A stretch of 64,000 nt of DNA from positions 507,805,942 to 507,869,941 of the forward strand of contig NC_081410.1 of the NCBI RefSeq assembly GCF_030272615.1, given 5' to 3'. This DNA is from Cryptomeria japonica. Taxonomy: Eukaryota; Streptophyta; Pinopsida; Cupressales; Cupressaceae. The notes under the pieces were generated by a model that was not told where the DNA came from, searched no databases, and worked only from the letters and a program-made list of their open reading frames with translations. Below are positions 35,111 through 46,434 of the stretch, in pieces (the stretch's first letter is position 1; each line of letters begins with the position of its first letter). A program made the translations under genes and the position numbers.

Positions 35111-36231
35111 CACCTTAACCTCCATACATGGTATTCTTCCTAGAGATGAAGCATTAATGAGTTATTTTACCCCTCCTAAAATACCTTTTGTTCATGAGGA
35201 AAGAGTCAATTCTCCTATCAAATGATATCTCAATAGAGAGGAATTATTAAAGAGCAACATGACACAATTGTCTTCTCATAAAGGAACTTTAGTGCAAAGG
35301 GGGAAAGTTAAGCATGTGTGTATATCAATCTCTCTAGCTCTTTCTTATTTTTCTAGAGCTTATATTGATCATCAACATATTTATATGAAATATAATGTTA
35401 TCCACTTTATTCATGACCTATCTCATAACACAACATTGAGAAAAGATGAGGCCTTCGATGATGAAAATCCTCCTTCCGAATCTCCCAAAGGGTACATATA
35501 TAATGATGATAAAAAGGAGAATTCCCCTACAAAGGATATCCCTTCTTTATTTAATTATCTCTTTGACCCTTCAAATTATCCTTACACAACAAATTTTGAA
35601 GAAAGTCATAATGAAAGCCCTTTTCCTTCACAATTGATAACATCCTATGAAGTTCAATATTATATGGTTTTAAAACAAGGCTATAGAGGACAAGGTCTCG
35701 AAAAACATGAACACAAAATTAATATACTTGTAGGCCCTCCCACACAATGTACTAAAGAATTCCTAGGATATCCTAATTCACAAACATATATGGAGGATTC
35801 TCATAAGGGTTGAATTCTTAAAGACTATTTTGCAAGACATAGAAACTAACATCCATCCAAACATACTTCTTCATCAACTAATCCTCCTCCTTATTTACCA
35901 ATTATTTTTCCTCAAGAAAACAATCCTTCTCCTTCCACTAGCATACCTTGTTCTTTATATCAAGAGACAAGACCTAGCCATATTGAAAATCAAGAAAAAA
36001 TAGCTACAATAATCATTTGGAGATTCAAGTATGATAATAATGTTATTTTTCCTTTCAAAAAATATAATAATAAGAATAAAGAGGGTGATGAGTATTGCCT
36101 TTTTCATCACTCTTATTATCATTCTCTTAGAAATTGTAAACATTTGAAATAATTTGTTCAAGAGTAATATGATCGAGCTTGCATAGATCTGGAGCTTGCA
36201 ATTTTTCTTAGTGAAGAAGTAGTGCCTTAGC
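35111..36231 (+). pseudogene. E7b gag-like gene with a CHHC zinc knuckle
   Basis: The main frame is 35259-35813 and includes YTTNFEESHNESP and LKQGYRGQGLEKHEHKI, the latter shared with E7 as ISKQGFRGRGPGKFEQGI. Downstream, in another frame, WRFKYDNNVIFPFKK and then CLFHHSYYHSLRNC (about 36087-36128) give the zinc-knuckle-like pattern CX2HX4HX4C, followed by K-F-V-Q-E. Two stops interrupt this part. No protease or pol follows. It is most likely a decayed Gag of a non-autonomous LTR element. Confidence 0.65.
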
Positions 36232-36978
36232 ACTCCATTCACTTCATTTTATTGATCATCACCCTATGAAATTAGTAGTTTAACTTTATTGGGGGATATT
36301 TATCATGTGTGGTGATGCATCTTAAATTCCAATCGTGCTTGGACAACAAAATAATTATTCCTTGTCTCCTTGCTTGGTGGGATAGGATAATATATTCAAT
36401 TCTCTCTCTTTTTCAAAGATTGCCTCTTCCTATGAGTTGTATATTTCATAACTTGATGTCCTTTCTCATAGTGAATTGTCTTTCATGCAAGTTCATGTGT
36501 GTTCCTTGATTAGGACCTATTCTTTTCTTTAAATGGTACATCTTTTATGTATAATCTCTCTTTTGAAGAAGTGTAATCCTTTTCTAAGTTATCCCTATGA
36601 TTGGGGGCATTGACTCTATCTTCTATCTCTTATACATTCTAAGGATCTACTTTTCCTATAATGAGTGGTGTTTGCTTATGATAAAATGTCATTCCTTGTG
36701 TGAATTTTTTGGTTTTCTTAAGGATTATCTCTTTTGCAAGAGGTATGTATCCTTGAGTAAAACCTCTTCTTCACTTGATGGTGTATGTCTACTCTAAATA
36801 AACTGCTCCCATAGAGTGAAAAGTGTATCCTTTATCAAGAATCCCTTTACACTTTTTACAAGATATCTCTTTAACAACTATATTTTCCTTGCATATAAGA
36901 GTCATGCCTCTTTAGCTTGGATTTATGTACATTGTTACCAAAAGGATATCTCCTTGTTGATGAAGGTGTGTATCTTGA
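35111..36978 (+). mobile_element. E7b: fragment of an E7-type gag-only element, plus strand
   Basis: Collinear with E7 read on its minus strand: gag-like coding (35111-36231), then non-coding sequence with shared stretches such as CTTGATGTCCTTTCT and AAGGATCTACTTTTCCT. E3 is inserted at its left edge and E4 at 36978. It probably continues briefly after 46434. No LTR of this copy is visible. Confidence 0.7.
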
Positions 36979-38318
36979 TGATAGCAGGGCATCAACAATG
37001 TAGGAAAACTGAGAGTGGGGGTGAATCGATTTTCACCAAACTCAACCAAATTAACCTTAACTTTAGATCTGATTATGAACATCAATAACAAAAATAATCA
37101 CCACATCAAGAACACACATAACACAAGGATTTTTTACATGGAAAACTTGGTTAAGGGGAAAACCACGGTGGGACCCTACCCACAATAAGATGATACTTCA
37201 CAGTAGTATGTGTAAATATTATAATGGGGAATTCACATGCATTTAGGCACATTGCCTAGAGCTCACTTCTCAAAAACAAGAAGGGCTACAACCCTGAGGA
37301 AGCCTCACTGCCTTATAAAGATCGAACAACAATCTGGATTACATGAACTCAAAGAATAGCATCTCCAAATGCTTGATTACAATTCTTGTTAGGCACACTA
37401 TCTGCACACCAAATCTTCTCTACTGTTCCACACTTCTGAATGATAAATTTTCTTGTTTGCACATACAATATACTCTCAGATCATAAACACAATTGTAGAC
37501 ATATGACTAACATGATTACATCACCTATTTATACAATTCATCAACCTTAACCTTAAGGTCACCTAAACACATAAGACCTAATTACAAAATTACATCAAAT
37601 GATACATAAATCCATAACCAGACCAATAAAATGTCAGCAAGGACATATCATGGACCCAAATCAAATCATCGAACATGCTTCAACATCAAATAATTCCCCA
37701 AGATCATACACAATACACTATACCACCGAATATGTTGCATAACACAAATAATACCCCCAGACCAATAAAATGTTCATTAATGCACACCAAGATCAATTCA
37801 GAACACCAAAATGCATAGCACATGATCATAGAGCATCAACAAGCAATGTGAATTCCACTACAATCACTGCAATAGCTCAAATAACAAGATTCGTCATTAC
37901 TATATCATTGAAGCTCCAAAACACCAACTAACAAACTGAAAGATACACTTGCGAAGTTCCAAATCATGAACCATCCAATCAGAGGATGTACATGAACATA
38001 CAAAACACTCTCCAAAATCTATAACTCGATATATAATCATTCCAAAGCAATATTGATCAAATACTACCACTCTTCAACACAAAATACTGAAAAACCAATC
38101 CACATACAAGACCTCATAACTTGATTAGATCACCATGTAGCATCATGAAACTCATACCAAATCAACTAGAGACAAGTATCTCAAAATCCAATAAACCAAA
38201 TCAACACATCTGCAATAGATCACCAAAACAACTCCCTACAATACACCAATTCTCTACAATATAAGAATATGTTGACATCAATGATAACAACATATCCTAA
38301 AAACTCTAATATCCAACA
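36979..38318 (-). repeat. E4 3' LTR (left copy)
   Basis: 1340 bp, plus-strand ends TGATAGCAGG...TATCCAACA. It contains GTGGGGGTGAATCGATTTTCACC near the start and the reverse of the CCCACCGTGGTTTTCCC block near 37160. Confidence 0.93.
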
Positions 38319-38683
38319 ATTTTCCCATTTGACATTGATGAAAAGATGTGAATGTGAAAAACAATCAATGCACAGAAAGAAATAAACAACCAACAATTCT
38401 GCCTCTGAGATCATAAGGATCAACTCCACCTTTTGATAGACAACTCAAAATAATTCAGGATTTTTCACATGCTCTTCTCCCCCTTTGACAAAAAATGCCA
38501 AAGACATATACAAATCATGCATCTCTCCCTCTAACAAGGAAAATCTCTCCCCCTTAGGATAAAATCACTCCTCTGAACAATTGAAACACACTGACTACTC
38601 CCATGGAGCAGCAAGACCAACTCATCAATCCAGATAGTAGAATAAGACTATGAAGTCCACTAGATTGATGCAACTCAATGCAT
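38319..38683 (-). promoter_or_regulatory. E4 3' untranslated region with polypurine tracts
   Basis: The LTR-proximal tract reads ATTTTCCCATTTGACATTG on the plus strand (38319-38337) and has lost most of its run of purines. Better tracts lie further in: CTTCTCCCCCTTTGACA at about 38474-38490 and TCTCCCCCTTAGG at about 38545-38557. Confidence 0.7.
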
Positions 38684-40729
38684 CTAGTTCATATCAGGAG
38701 GGGCAATCACCCCTAACTTCTCTCTTAGATATACAAATGTTTCTATAGGCAAAGGCTTAGTAAAGATATTTGCAATCTGTTCCATTGTAGAGACATAATC
38801 CAATCTAACTTCCTTATCACTTACTTTCTCTCTTAGATAATGAAACTTAATTGATATATGGGTTGTCTTAAAATGCAACATTGGATTCTTATAAATATTT
38901 ATAGCACTAGAATTATCACAATATATAATAGAAGACTCATTACAAACAACTCTAATATCCTTCAACATATGCTTCATCCAAACAACCCGAGTATAGTTAC
39001 TAGCAATGGAAATTTATTCAACTTCGATAAAGAAATAACATCTTGTTTCTTACTTGTCCATGCAACCAGCTTCTTTCCCAAAAATAATTCACCACCGATA
39101 GTTCTCTTCATGTCATCAACATCACCTGCCCAATCAACATCAGTATAAGCATTTAAAGCGAAATCATCATCCTTCGGATACCACAGACCATAATTAATTG
39201 TTCCCTTCAAATATCTGAATATCTTCTTCATAATAGTAACATGACTTTTCTTAGGATCAACTTGAAATCTTGCAACAAGGCATACAACATTCATAATGTC
39301 AGGTCTAGTCTAAGTCAAGTATAACAGTCCAACAATCATAGATCTATACAAGGTTTGGTTAGCCTTTGGAGATTCATCCTCTTTTGTCATCTTACATGTA
39401 GTTACCATAGGAGTTCCAACAGGTTTGGAATAATCTAACCCAAATTTCTTCAACAATTTCTTCACATACTCATGTTGACATATGAAAATGCCTTTAATTT
39501 GTAATCCCAGAAAGAATTCTATTTCACCTATCATAGACATCTCAAATTCTTTTTGCATATCATTAGAAAACTTATTACTCAAATCACCATCTCCTCCAAA
39601 AATAATGTCATCAACAAAAACTTCAACAATGAAAATATTATTATTATCAATCTTGAAGTACAAATTACTATCAACAACACCTTTACAAAATCCCAACTTC
39701 ATCAAATACATGTCCAATCTAGCTTACTAGGCTCTAGGGGCTTGTTTAAGACCATACAATGCTTTCTTTAATTTCTATACCATGTATTTTTCATCTGTCA
39801 ATGAAAATACATACAGTTGCTAATGTATACTTCCTCTCCCAATTCACCATTCAAAAAGGATGACTTCACATCCATCTAATATACCTTGAATTTTTTATGA
39901 GAAGCGTATTCAAGAAATAGTCTAACTGCTTCAATTCTAGCTACCAGAGAAAAAGTGTCCACAAAATCAATACCTTCCATTAGTGAATATCCCTTACATA
40001 CTAGTCTTTCTTTATTTCTAACAAGTTCTCCATCTTCATTCGGCTTATTCTGGAACACCCATTTATTACCAATCACATTCTTATCCTTAGATCTTGGAAC
40101 AAGTTCCCATGTTTTGTTATTTTCAATTTGATCTAACTCTTCTTCCATAGCTTTTACCCAATTTTCATCTTTACATGCTTCAACAACATCTTTAGGCTCA
40201 ATTTTAGAAATCAAACATCTCTCTTTAGAAACAATCATTTTACTAGACATCACACCTTTATTCTTATCACCAATAATGTGATTTTTTGAATAATTTAATC
40301 TTACATACATCAGGGTCTTCTGATTATTCTGATTTTCAAGATTTTGAACTTCTTCATTGACAACAACATCTACATTCACTATCTTTATCTCTACCATATC
40401 ACTCTGTTTCATTCTCTCAGTCCGCACTTGCTTCAAAGTAACATCCTGATCATCAGACTTATATGCACATGCTCTAATTTGCTTCTCATGCTTCTCATCA
40501 ACCATCACATTTGCACTCTCCACTATCTTCCTTAGTCTTTTTTTGTAACACTGGTAAGCTTTGCTCTTAGTTGAATATCCCAAAAAGATTCCTTCATCAC
40601 ATCTTGCATCAAATTTTCCTATATCCTCATCTCTTTTGATATAACATTTGCTTCCAAAGATTCTGAAATATCTAACTATAGGAACATGACCAAACCATAG
40701 CTCATAAGGGGTCTTACTGGAATCACCTT
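38684..40729 (-). pseudogene. pol: E4 integrase C-terminus, reverse transcriptase and RNase H
   Basis: The frame 40745-39876 gives the end of integrase (PYELWFGHVPIVRYFRIFG, DEGIFLGYSTKSKAYQ), a long acidic linker, and the start of RT (MEEELDQIENNKTWELVP, KWVFQNKPNEDG). After breaks around 39870-39720 the RT palm reads VFVDDIIFGGDGD (about 39600), followed by EFEMSMIGEIEFFLGLQI. RNase H shows YTDVDWAGDVDD (about 39130), a break, then YCDNSSAINIYKN and EQIANIFTKPLP to 38687. Stops and shifts interrupt it in at least four places. Confidence 0.92.
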
Positions 40730-41207
40730 TGTGAGATTTTGCCAAGATCTAGAGGCAATGGAAAGAACAAATAAGAGAGACAAAATAAATGATAGTAATA
40801 ATTTGTATTCTACCAAGATGCAAAATATGATCAACTGGATCATTACAAGATGTTGATTTATTGTTTGTAAAAACAATGTAGATGAGCCTACTTATATAGG
40901 CAAGGCTATATGGATATGTGAGCACACAAACATGACATGTGGCTCAGTAAAAAACAAGGGTAGGTAGGAAATAGGTGTGGGTAGGTAGGATAAATAATAT
41001 AATATTCCACATGAGGTGGATCACTCACTGAATGTGGAATGTAAAAACAAGACAAGTCCACAAAGGTGGAAATTCTCCTACACACACTATCCCAATGTGG
41101 CACAAACACCCAAGTGTCTCATACCCAAACTACTATGAAATGCATTTCCTAAGTAAAATTAAGTATAGTGTAATAATATTCAAGATGAGTAATTATTTAC
41201 ACCAACA
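40730..41207 (-). repeat. E6 3' LTR (left copy)
   Basis: 478 bp. It is longer than the right copy mainly because of an extra GGTGTGGGTAGGTAGG segment near 40970-40995. The minus-strand start TGTTGGTGTAAATAATT follows the tract AAAGGGGGGT. Confidence 0.92.
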
Positions 41208-42594
41208 ACCCCCCTTTAGTGCAACTTAGGGGAATGCACTAAAGTCTAAAATGCAACTAAGCAATGCAAGATGGGTCTCGTCTACAGGGCTATGTTAGGT
41301 ACCCATGTACAAATGCAAATTCATGCAAACCAATGCAATAAAATCTCTCACAAAGTGGGGAAAGAGAGAAAAAACCAATGGGAAAAAACCCTCCCCCAAA
41401 AGAGAGATGATGAAAGCACACAATGCTCTCAATGATGAATGAGAAGAACAAAAATCATGACCTCCCCATAAGAGAGAAGAAGAGACCATGAAGCCCTCCC
41501 TCAATGTCAAATCTCCTACAAAGATGGTCCAATGATGATGACCAAAATACCTCCCCACAAGGAAGAAAGAGAGCCAATGTTGCACCAATAATGTCAAAGT
41601 GTGACAAAACTAGGTACCAAGTCGATGACGATGAATCACTCGATGCACCAAAATGCAGATCAGACATGGAGACAACCTACTCATCTAGATACTCATAAAT
41701 GGCAGAAATACTGGTACAATCCAAGTCTCATGGGAGTCATGCACAATCTTGTACAATCTAAGTCTCAACTAGAGCCATGCACCAAGTCTCACAAGATATT
41801 CCTAATCTACGTGTACAAGAGGATTACATCAAATAGTCAACAATGACAAGATACAAAGAGGTGTGGCACTTTATGATAGTGCGATCAAAACATTTCTCAA
41901 TAAAAAGCATACATCATGATAAAATATTCAAATGTGGAAACATGAAAATGATGCCACCAACAAAGAAGCCCTGTAGAATACTGCAGATGAAGATGCCTCC
42001 GAATGGAATTTCACTAAGAGATATAAATAAAAACTTGACCCCCCATAAAAAGATCATGTTGGCACTTGCAAATAATGGAAAAGTGGACTTCTAATTTCAA
42101 TGATTACAACTTCTCAAAATGAGATATAAGAGACTTCAACAAATACTTCTAGTGATCTAAATTGAGATCCAAGCAAAATAAAAGTACCAAATAGGCCAAA
42201 AAATGACCAAATACTGAAAGTACAATTTCTACTCAAAATCACTGCAAACAAATTGCAGATTATGAAAGTAGACAAAAAATTATGCACTCTAAAAAAAAAC
42301 GGCACCTGAAAAGGAGGTGAGATATCACTATTTGAAAATTGCCTGCAAAATTATAATTTCTGGAAAATTTCCGCCGCAGCTTCAAACTTCAAATGCCTCT
42401 AGATTTGGCCTCCGAAGTCTGATTTGGATGAAACAAAAGGGAAAAATGACTTTCTTGGACCTCCTAAATCCAATGGTGACCTCAGATTTGACCCATCAAT
42501 CTTCAATAATAACCTAAAATAGAAAGCTCCAAAATATACAACCCCAAATAGCATCAAATTTCTCTCAATTGACAAACCAATGACACTCTAATGA

Positions 42595-42633
42595 CTTTGA
42601 TACCATGTGAGACATGGACCAACTTTGATACCA
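42595..42633 (-). promoter_or_regulatory. E6 primer-binding site, present twice
   Basis: CTTTGATACCATGTGAGA occurs at 42595-42612 and, directly at the LTR, CTTTGATACCA at 42623-42633. On the minus strand both read TGGTATCAAAG. The LTR-adjacent copy is the working position; the other looks like a local duplication of the LTR/PBS junction. Confidence 0.85.
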
Positions 42634-43091
42634 TGTGAGATTTTGCCAAGATCTAGAGGCAATGGAAAGCACAAATAAGAGAGACAAAATAAATGATAGT
42701 AATAAACTGTATTCTATCAAGATGCAAAATATGATCAACTAGATCATTACAAGATGTTGATTGATTGTCCATACAAACAATGTAGATGAGCCTTCTTATA
42801 TGGGAAAGGCTATATGGATATGTGAGCACACAAACATGACATGTGGCTCAATAAAAAACAAGGGTAGGTAGGAGAAATAATATAATATTCCACATGAGGT
42901 GGATCACCCACTGAATGTAGAATGTAACAACAAGATAAGTCCACAAAAGGTGGAAATTCTCCTACACACACTATCCCAATGTGGCACAAACACCCAAGTG
43001 TTTCATACCCAAACTACTATGAAATGCATTTCCTAAGTAAACCTAACTATAGTGTAATAATATTCAAGATGAATAATTATTTACACCAACA
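42634..43091 (-). repeat. E6 5' LTR (right copy)
   Basis: 458 bp, near-identical to 40730-41207 apart from a few substitutions and the indel noted there. E6 is therefore among the younger insertions in the window. Confidence 0.92.
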
Positions 43092-43096
43092 ACCTT

Positions 43097-43870
43097 TTAT
43101 ATGCACCCGATTGAATTTGTATACAACAACACTAAAAAATTCTCTCCAATAGATATACATAACATTTCCTTCAATCAACATAGTTCTAGCAACATCAAAA
43201 AATATTCGATTCTTTCTTTCAACAACTCCATTCTGCTGAGGGGCTCTCAGAGTAGATAACCATCTTTTGATTTTATGCTCTTCAAAAAAATAATTAAACT
43301 CACTGGAGGTTAATTATCCACCTCTATCGGACCTCAAAAACTTAACTTTAATCATGTCTTTGTCTCCACTTTATCTATGAATATTTTGAATTTCTCCAGT
43401 GCTTTAGATTTCTCCCTTAGAAAAGTGACCTACATCATCCTAGTCATCAATCAACAACATAAAGTATCTATCTCCTTGCAAGATTCTCACTATAGATGGA
43501 CCACATAAATCAGTATGCACAAGATCTAATAACCCATTAGATGTCTAGATTTTTCTCTTGAATGAAATTCTTGTTTCCTTTCCCAATTGACATTCTTTAC
43601 ATACCGGATTAGTAGGCTTTACAATCCTAGGAAAATATCTAACAACTTGGGTAGAACTAATCTTAATTTTATAGTCAAAGCTAACATGACATATCCTTCT
43701 ATACTACAACCAACTCTCATCAATTTGAGCAATCAAACAACTTTTCTCACCAACATTCAGATGAAAGATATTACCTTTAGTCTTACACCTGATGCAATTT
43801 CTACACCGAAGCTATTCAAGATCTTACATTTCCCATTCTTAAATTGTAAATCATATCCCTTATCAACCAT
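43097..43870 (-). pseudogene. pol: E4 integrase N-terminal part
   Basis: On the minus strand NGLLDLVHTDLCGP (about 43540-43500) carries the first catalytic Asp, FLRSDRGG (about 43340) the second, and QQNGVVERKNRIFF (about 43230) the Glu. The zinc-binding region before it (43600-43780) is scattered over several frames. The reading is cut by E6 at 43097 and rejoins at 40729. Confidence 0.88.
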
Positions 43871-45170
43871 CTATTCAACACTCAAAAGATTATGCTTGAA
43901 ACCTTCAACATATAAAACATCACTAGTGTTATGCTTGCCATCAAGAGAAATAGAACCTCTACCACATATTACATAAGCTTTATTGTCTCCAAATCTTACT
44001 ACATCGCCATCATACTTCTCCATATTCACAAATTTACCTTTATCACTTGTCATATGATGTGAACAACCACTTTCAATCACCCATTCATATTTCTCATCAA
44101 TCCTAGTAGCCAAAGCTTTCTCTTCAACATAACAACTTATAGAATCAGTAGATACTAGATCATCTTCCTTGATAGTAATGAACACAAATTCATCTTCAGA
44201 ATTCCCTTTCTTAAACTCCTCATTAGTCACACCTTCATTAGTAGCATAATAAAATTTCTTTCGATATCTATACTTGCAGTTAGGATTGTAAGGCTTATCA
44301 TACTTAGACACTTTTTCTTCTCTCGCAAGACACCTAGAAGCAAAATGACCAATCTTATTAAAATAAAAACATTTCAAAGGTAACTTCTCTTCATACTTAC
44401 CAGATCCCTTAGGCAATCTTCTGATAATAAGTTCTTCAAGCTCTTCCAACTCTCTTTCGTGTTCTTCCATCTCTCTTATTTCTCTTTCATGTTTGGATAC
44501 CCTAGTTGAAATTTCTCTCGGGTCATACTTCTGCTTCTTGGATATAGTAGCTTTAAATGCAATCTCAACTTTACCTTGTGATTCACCAAGTTCACACAAT
44601 TCAAAAGTTGCAAGCTTACGAATCACCATATCTCTTGTCATAGTTGTCACATCCTAGATCTCATCAATAGCAACAACTTTATATTTATCAGTAGGAGGCA
44701 AAGATCTCAACACTTTAGCCATAATCTCATCTTCTTCAAAAACTCCACTGACACATCTGATATTTAGAAAGATCATTCACTTTAGCTATAAAGGATGTAA
44801 TATTCTCATCTTCTCCCATCTTCAGTATCTCATACTTTCCTTTCAAGCTCTCCAAATTAGCAACTTTCACATGTTTATCTCCTTCATACATTGTTGCAAG
44901 CTTCACCCAAATCTCATGTGCAGTCTGCAATCCCATCACATTAGTCATCTCTGCATCAGTCGGGACACTCAACAATGCTTCTTTAGCTCTTATATTATTT
45001 TCAACAAATTTGATCTCATCTGCAATAACAAGACCATTCATAGGAACAATGTATGCATTCTTTGTGATCTTCCAATAATTTTCACCAAGATAATTCAAGT
45101 GAACTTCCATTCAATGCTTCCATATAGAGTAATTAGTTCCATCAAATCTCAGACTCTCCTTGAAAAGAAT
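43871..45170 (-). pseudogene. gag: E4 gag and protease
   Basis: Gag begins near 45170 (RFDGTNYSIWK), with a stop just before the open frame MEVHLNYLGENYW (45110-44736). The second frame (44650-43871) has a long Glu/Arg-rich coiled segment, a zinc knuckle CFYFNKIGHFASRC whose second Cys is Phe, and a protease motif VIESGCSHHMTSD in which the active-site Asp is Glu. Both changes should abolish function. Confidence 0.92.
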
Positions 45171-45222
45171 AGCTTTTGTCCTGGATCTCCTCAAGAGGTC
45201 AAGCTCCTTCCAGAGGATCTAG

Positions 45223-45233
45223 GTCTGATACCA
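45223..45233 (-). promoter_or_regulatory. E4 primer-binding site
   Basis: The plus strand reads GTCTGATACCA, so the minus strand reads TGGTATCAGAC, one change from the usual TGGTATCAGAG. It lies 5 bases from the LTR edge at 45239. Confidence 0.88.
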
Positions 45234-45238
45234 ATTCT

Positions 45239-46434
45239 TGATAGCAGGGCAACAACAATGCAAGAAAACTAAGAGGGGGGGTGAATTAGTTTTAACCAAA
45301 CTCAGCCAAATTAACCTTAACTTTAGATTTGGTTATGAACATCAATAACAGAAATAAGCACCACATCAACAAAACACATAAGGGAAAAACATGGTGGTAA
45401 CCTACCCACAATAAGATGAGTATGTGTAAATATTACAATGGGGAATGCGCATGCATTCAAGAACACTTCCTAGAGCTCACTACTAAAAAAAAAGGGCTAC
45501 AACCTTGAGGAAGGCTCATTGCCTTACAAAGATTGGTCAACAATCTTGATTACATGAACTGAAAGAATAGCATCTCCAAATGCCTAATTACAATTCTAGT
45601 TAGGCACATTGTTTGCACAACAACTCTTCTCTGCTCTTCCACACTACCGAATGATAAATTTTCTTATTCGTACATACAATATACTCTTAAATCATAAACA
45701 CAATTGTAGACATATTACTAACATGATTACATCACCTATTTATACAACTCATCAACCTTAACCTTAAGGTCGACTCAACACATAAGACCTAATTACAAAA
45801 TTACATCACATGATACATAAATTCATAATCAGACCAATACAATGTTGGAAAGGACATAGCATGGGCCCAAATCAAATCCTTTAACACGCTACACCATCAA
45901 ATAATTCACCAAGAACATCTGCAACATGCTATACCACATAATATGTCACATAACATGAAGAATACCATGGGACCAATAAAATCTTTATTAACATGCACCA
46001 CAATCAACACGAACCACCAAAATGCATAGCACACGATCAGAGAACATCAACAAGAAATGTGAATTTCATTGCAATCACTACAACAACTCGGATAACAAGA
46101 TTCATCATTACTACATCACTGGAGGTCAAGAACAACAACTAACAAATTGAGAGATATGCTTGCAAAGTTCCAAATCATGAACCATCCGATTAGAGGACAC
46201 ACATGACCATCCAAAAAACTCTCCAAAATCCATAACTCAAGATACAATCATTCTGGAGCAATATGGATCAAATACTACAACTTTGCAACACAAAATACTG
46301 AAAAACCAGACCACATACCGGACCTCATAACTTGATCAAATCACCATGTAGCATCATGAAACTTATACTAAATCAACTAGAGATAAGTATCTCAAAACCC
46401 AATAAACTGCATAAACACATCTGTATTGTCTCTC
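45239..46434 (-). repeat. E4 5' LTR (right copy), truncated
   Basis: Matches the left LTR up to about 46422 (AACACATCTG). The left copy continues for about 115 more bases to CCAACA, but here only TATTGTCTCTC precedes the likely duplication CTTGA. The missing part is the LTR's own beginning (U3 start). Confidence 0.88.

Larger units (their letters stand above)
40730..43091 (-). mobile_element. Short non-autonomous LTR element E6, nested in E4
   Basis: Two LTRs (40730-41207 and 42634-43091) with ends TGTGAGATTTTGCC...TTACACCAACA, flanked by a perfect duplication ACCTT (40725-40729 and 43092-43096). The polypurine tract at 41208-41216 (ACCCCCCTTTAG on the plus strand) and the primer site at 42623-42633 show minus orientation. 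The internal 1426 bp have no Gag or Pol motif. They contain repeated ACCTCCCCA.AAGAGAGA words (about 41385, 41459 and 41549). Small frames there look fortuitous. It would need enzymes from another element to move. Confidence 0.93.
36979..46434 (-). mobile_element. Ty1/copia LTR retrotransposon E4, minus strand, degenerate
   Basis: Left LTR 36979-38318 and a truncated right LTR from 45239, both starting TGATAGCAGGGCA on the plus strand. There is a primer site at 45223-45233, a polypurine tract next to 38319, and copia gag, protease, integrase, RT and RNase H on the minus strand. CTTGA lies before (36974-36978) and after (46435-46439), a likely TSD. The right LTR stops matching near 46422 and about 110 bases of its end are replaced by 11 unrelated ones. 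E6 is inserted in the integrase. Same family as solo LTR S2 and fragment E8. Confidence 0.94.

Noticed and set aside
35955-36242. 95-residue minus-strand frame
   Set aside because: Antisense of the E7b gag-like region; hydrophobic Ile/Phe-rich product with no domain.
43587-43976. 129-residue plus-strand frame
   Set aside because: Antisense shadow of the E4 integrase/protease region on the minus strand.
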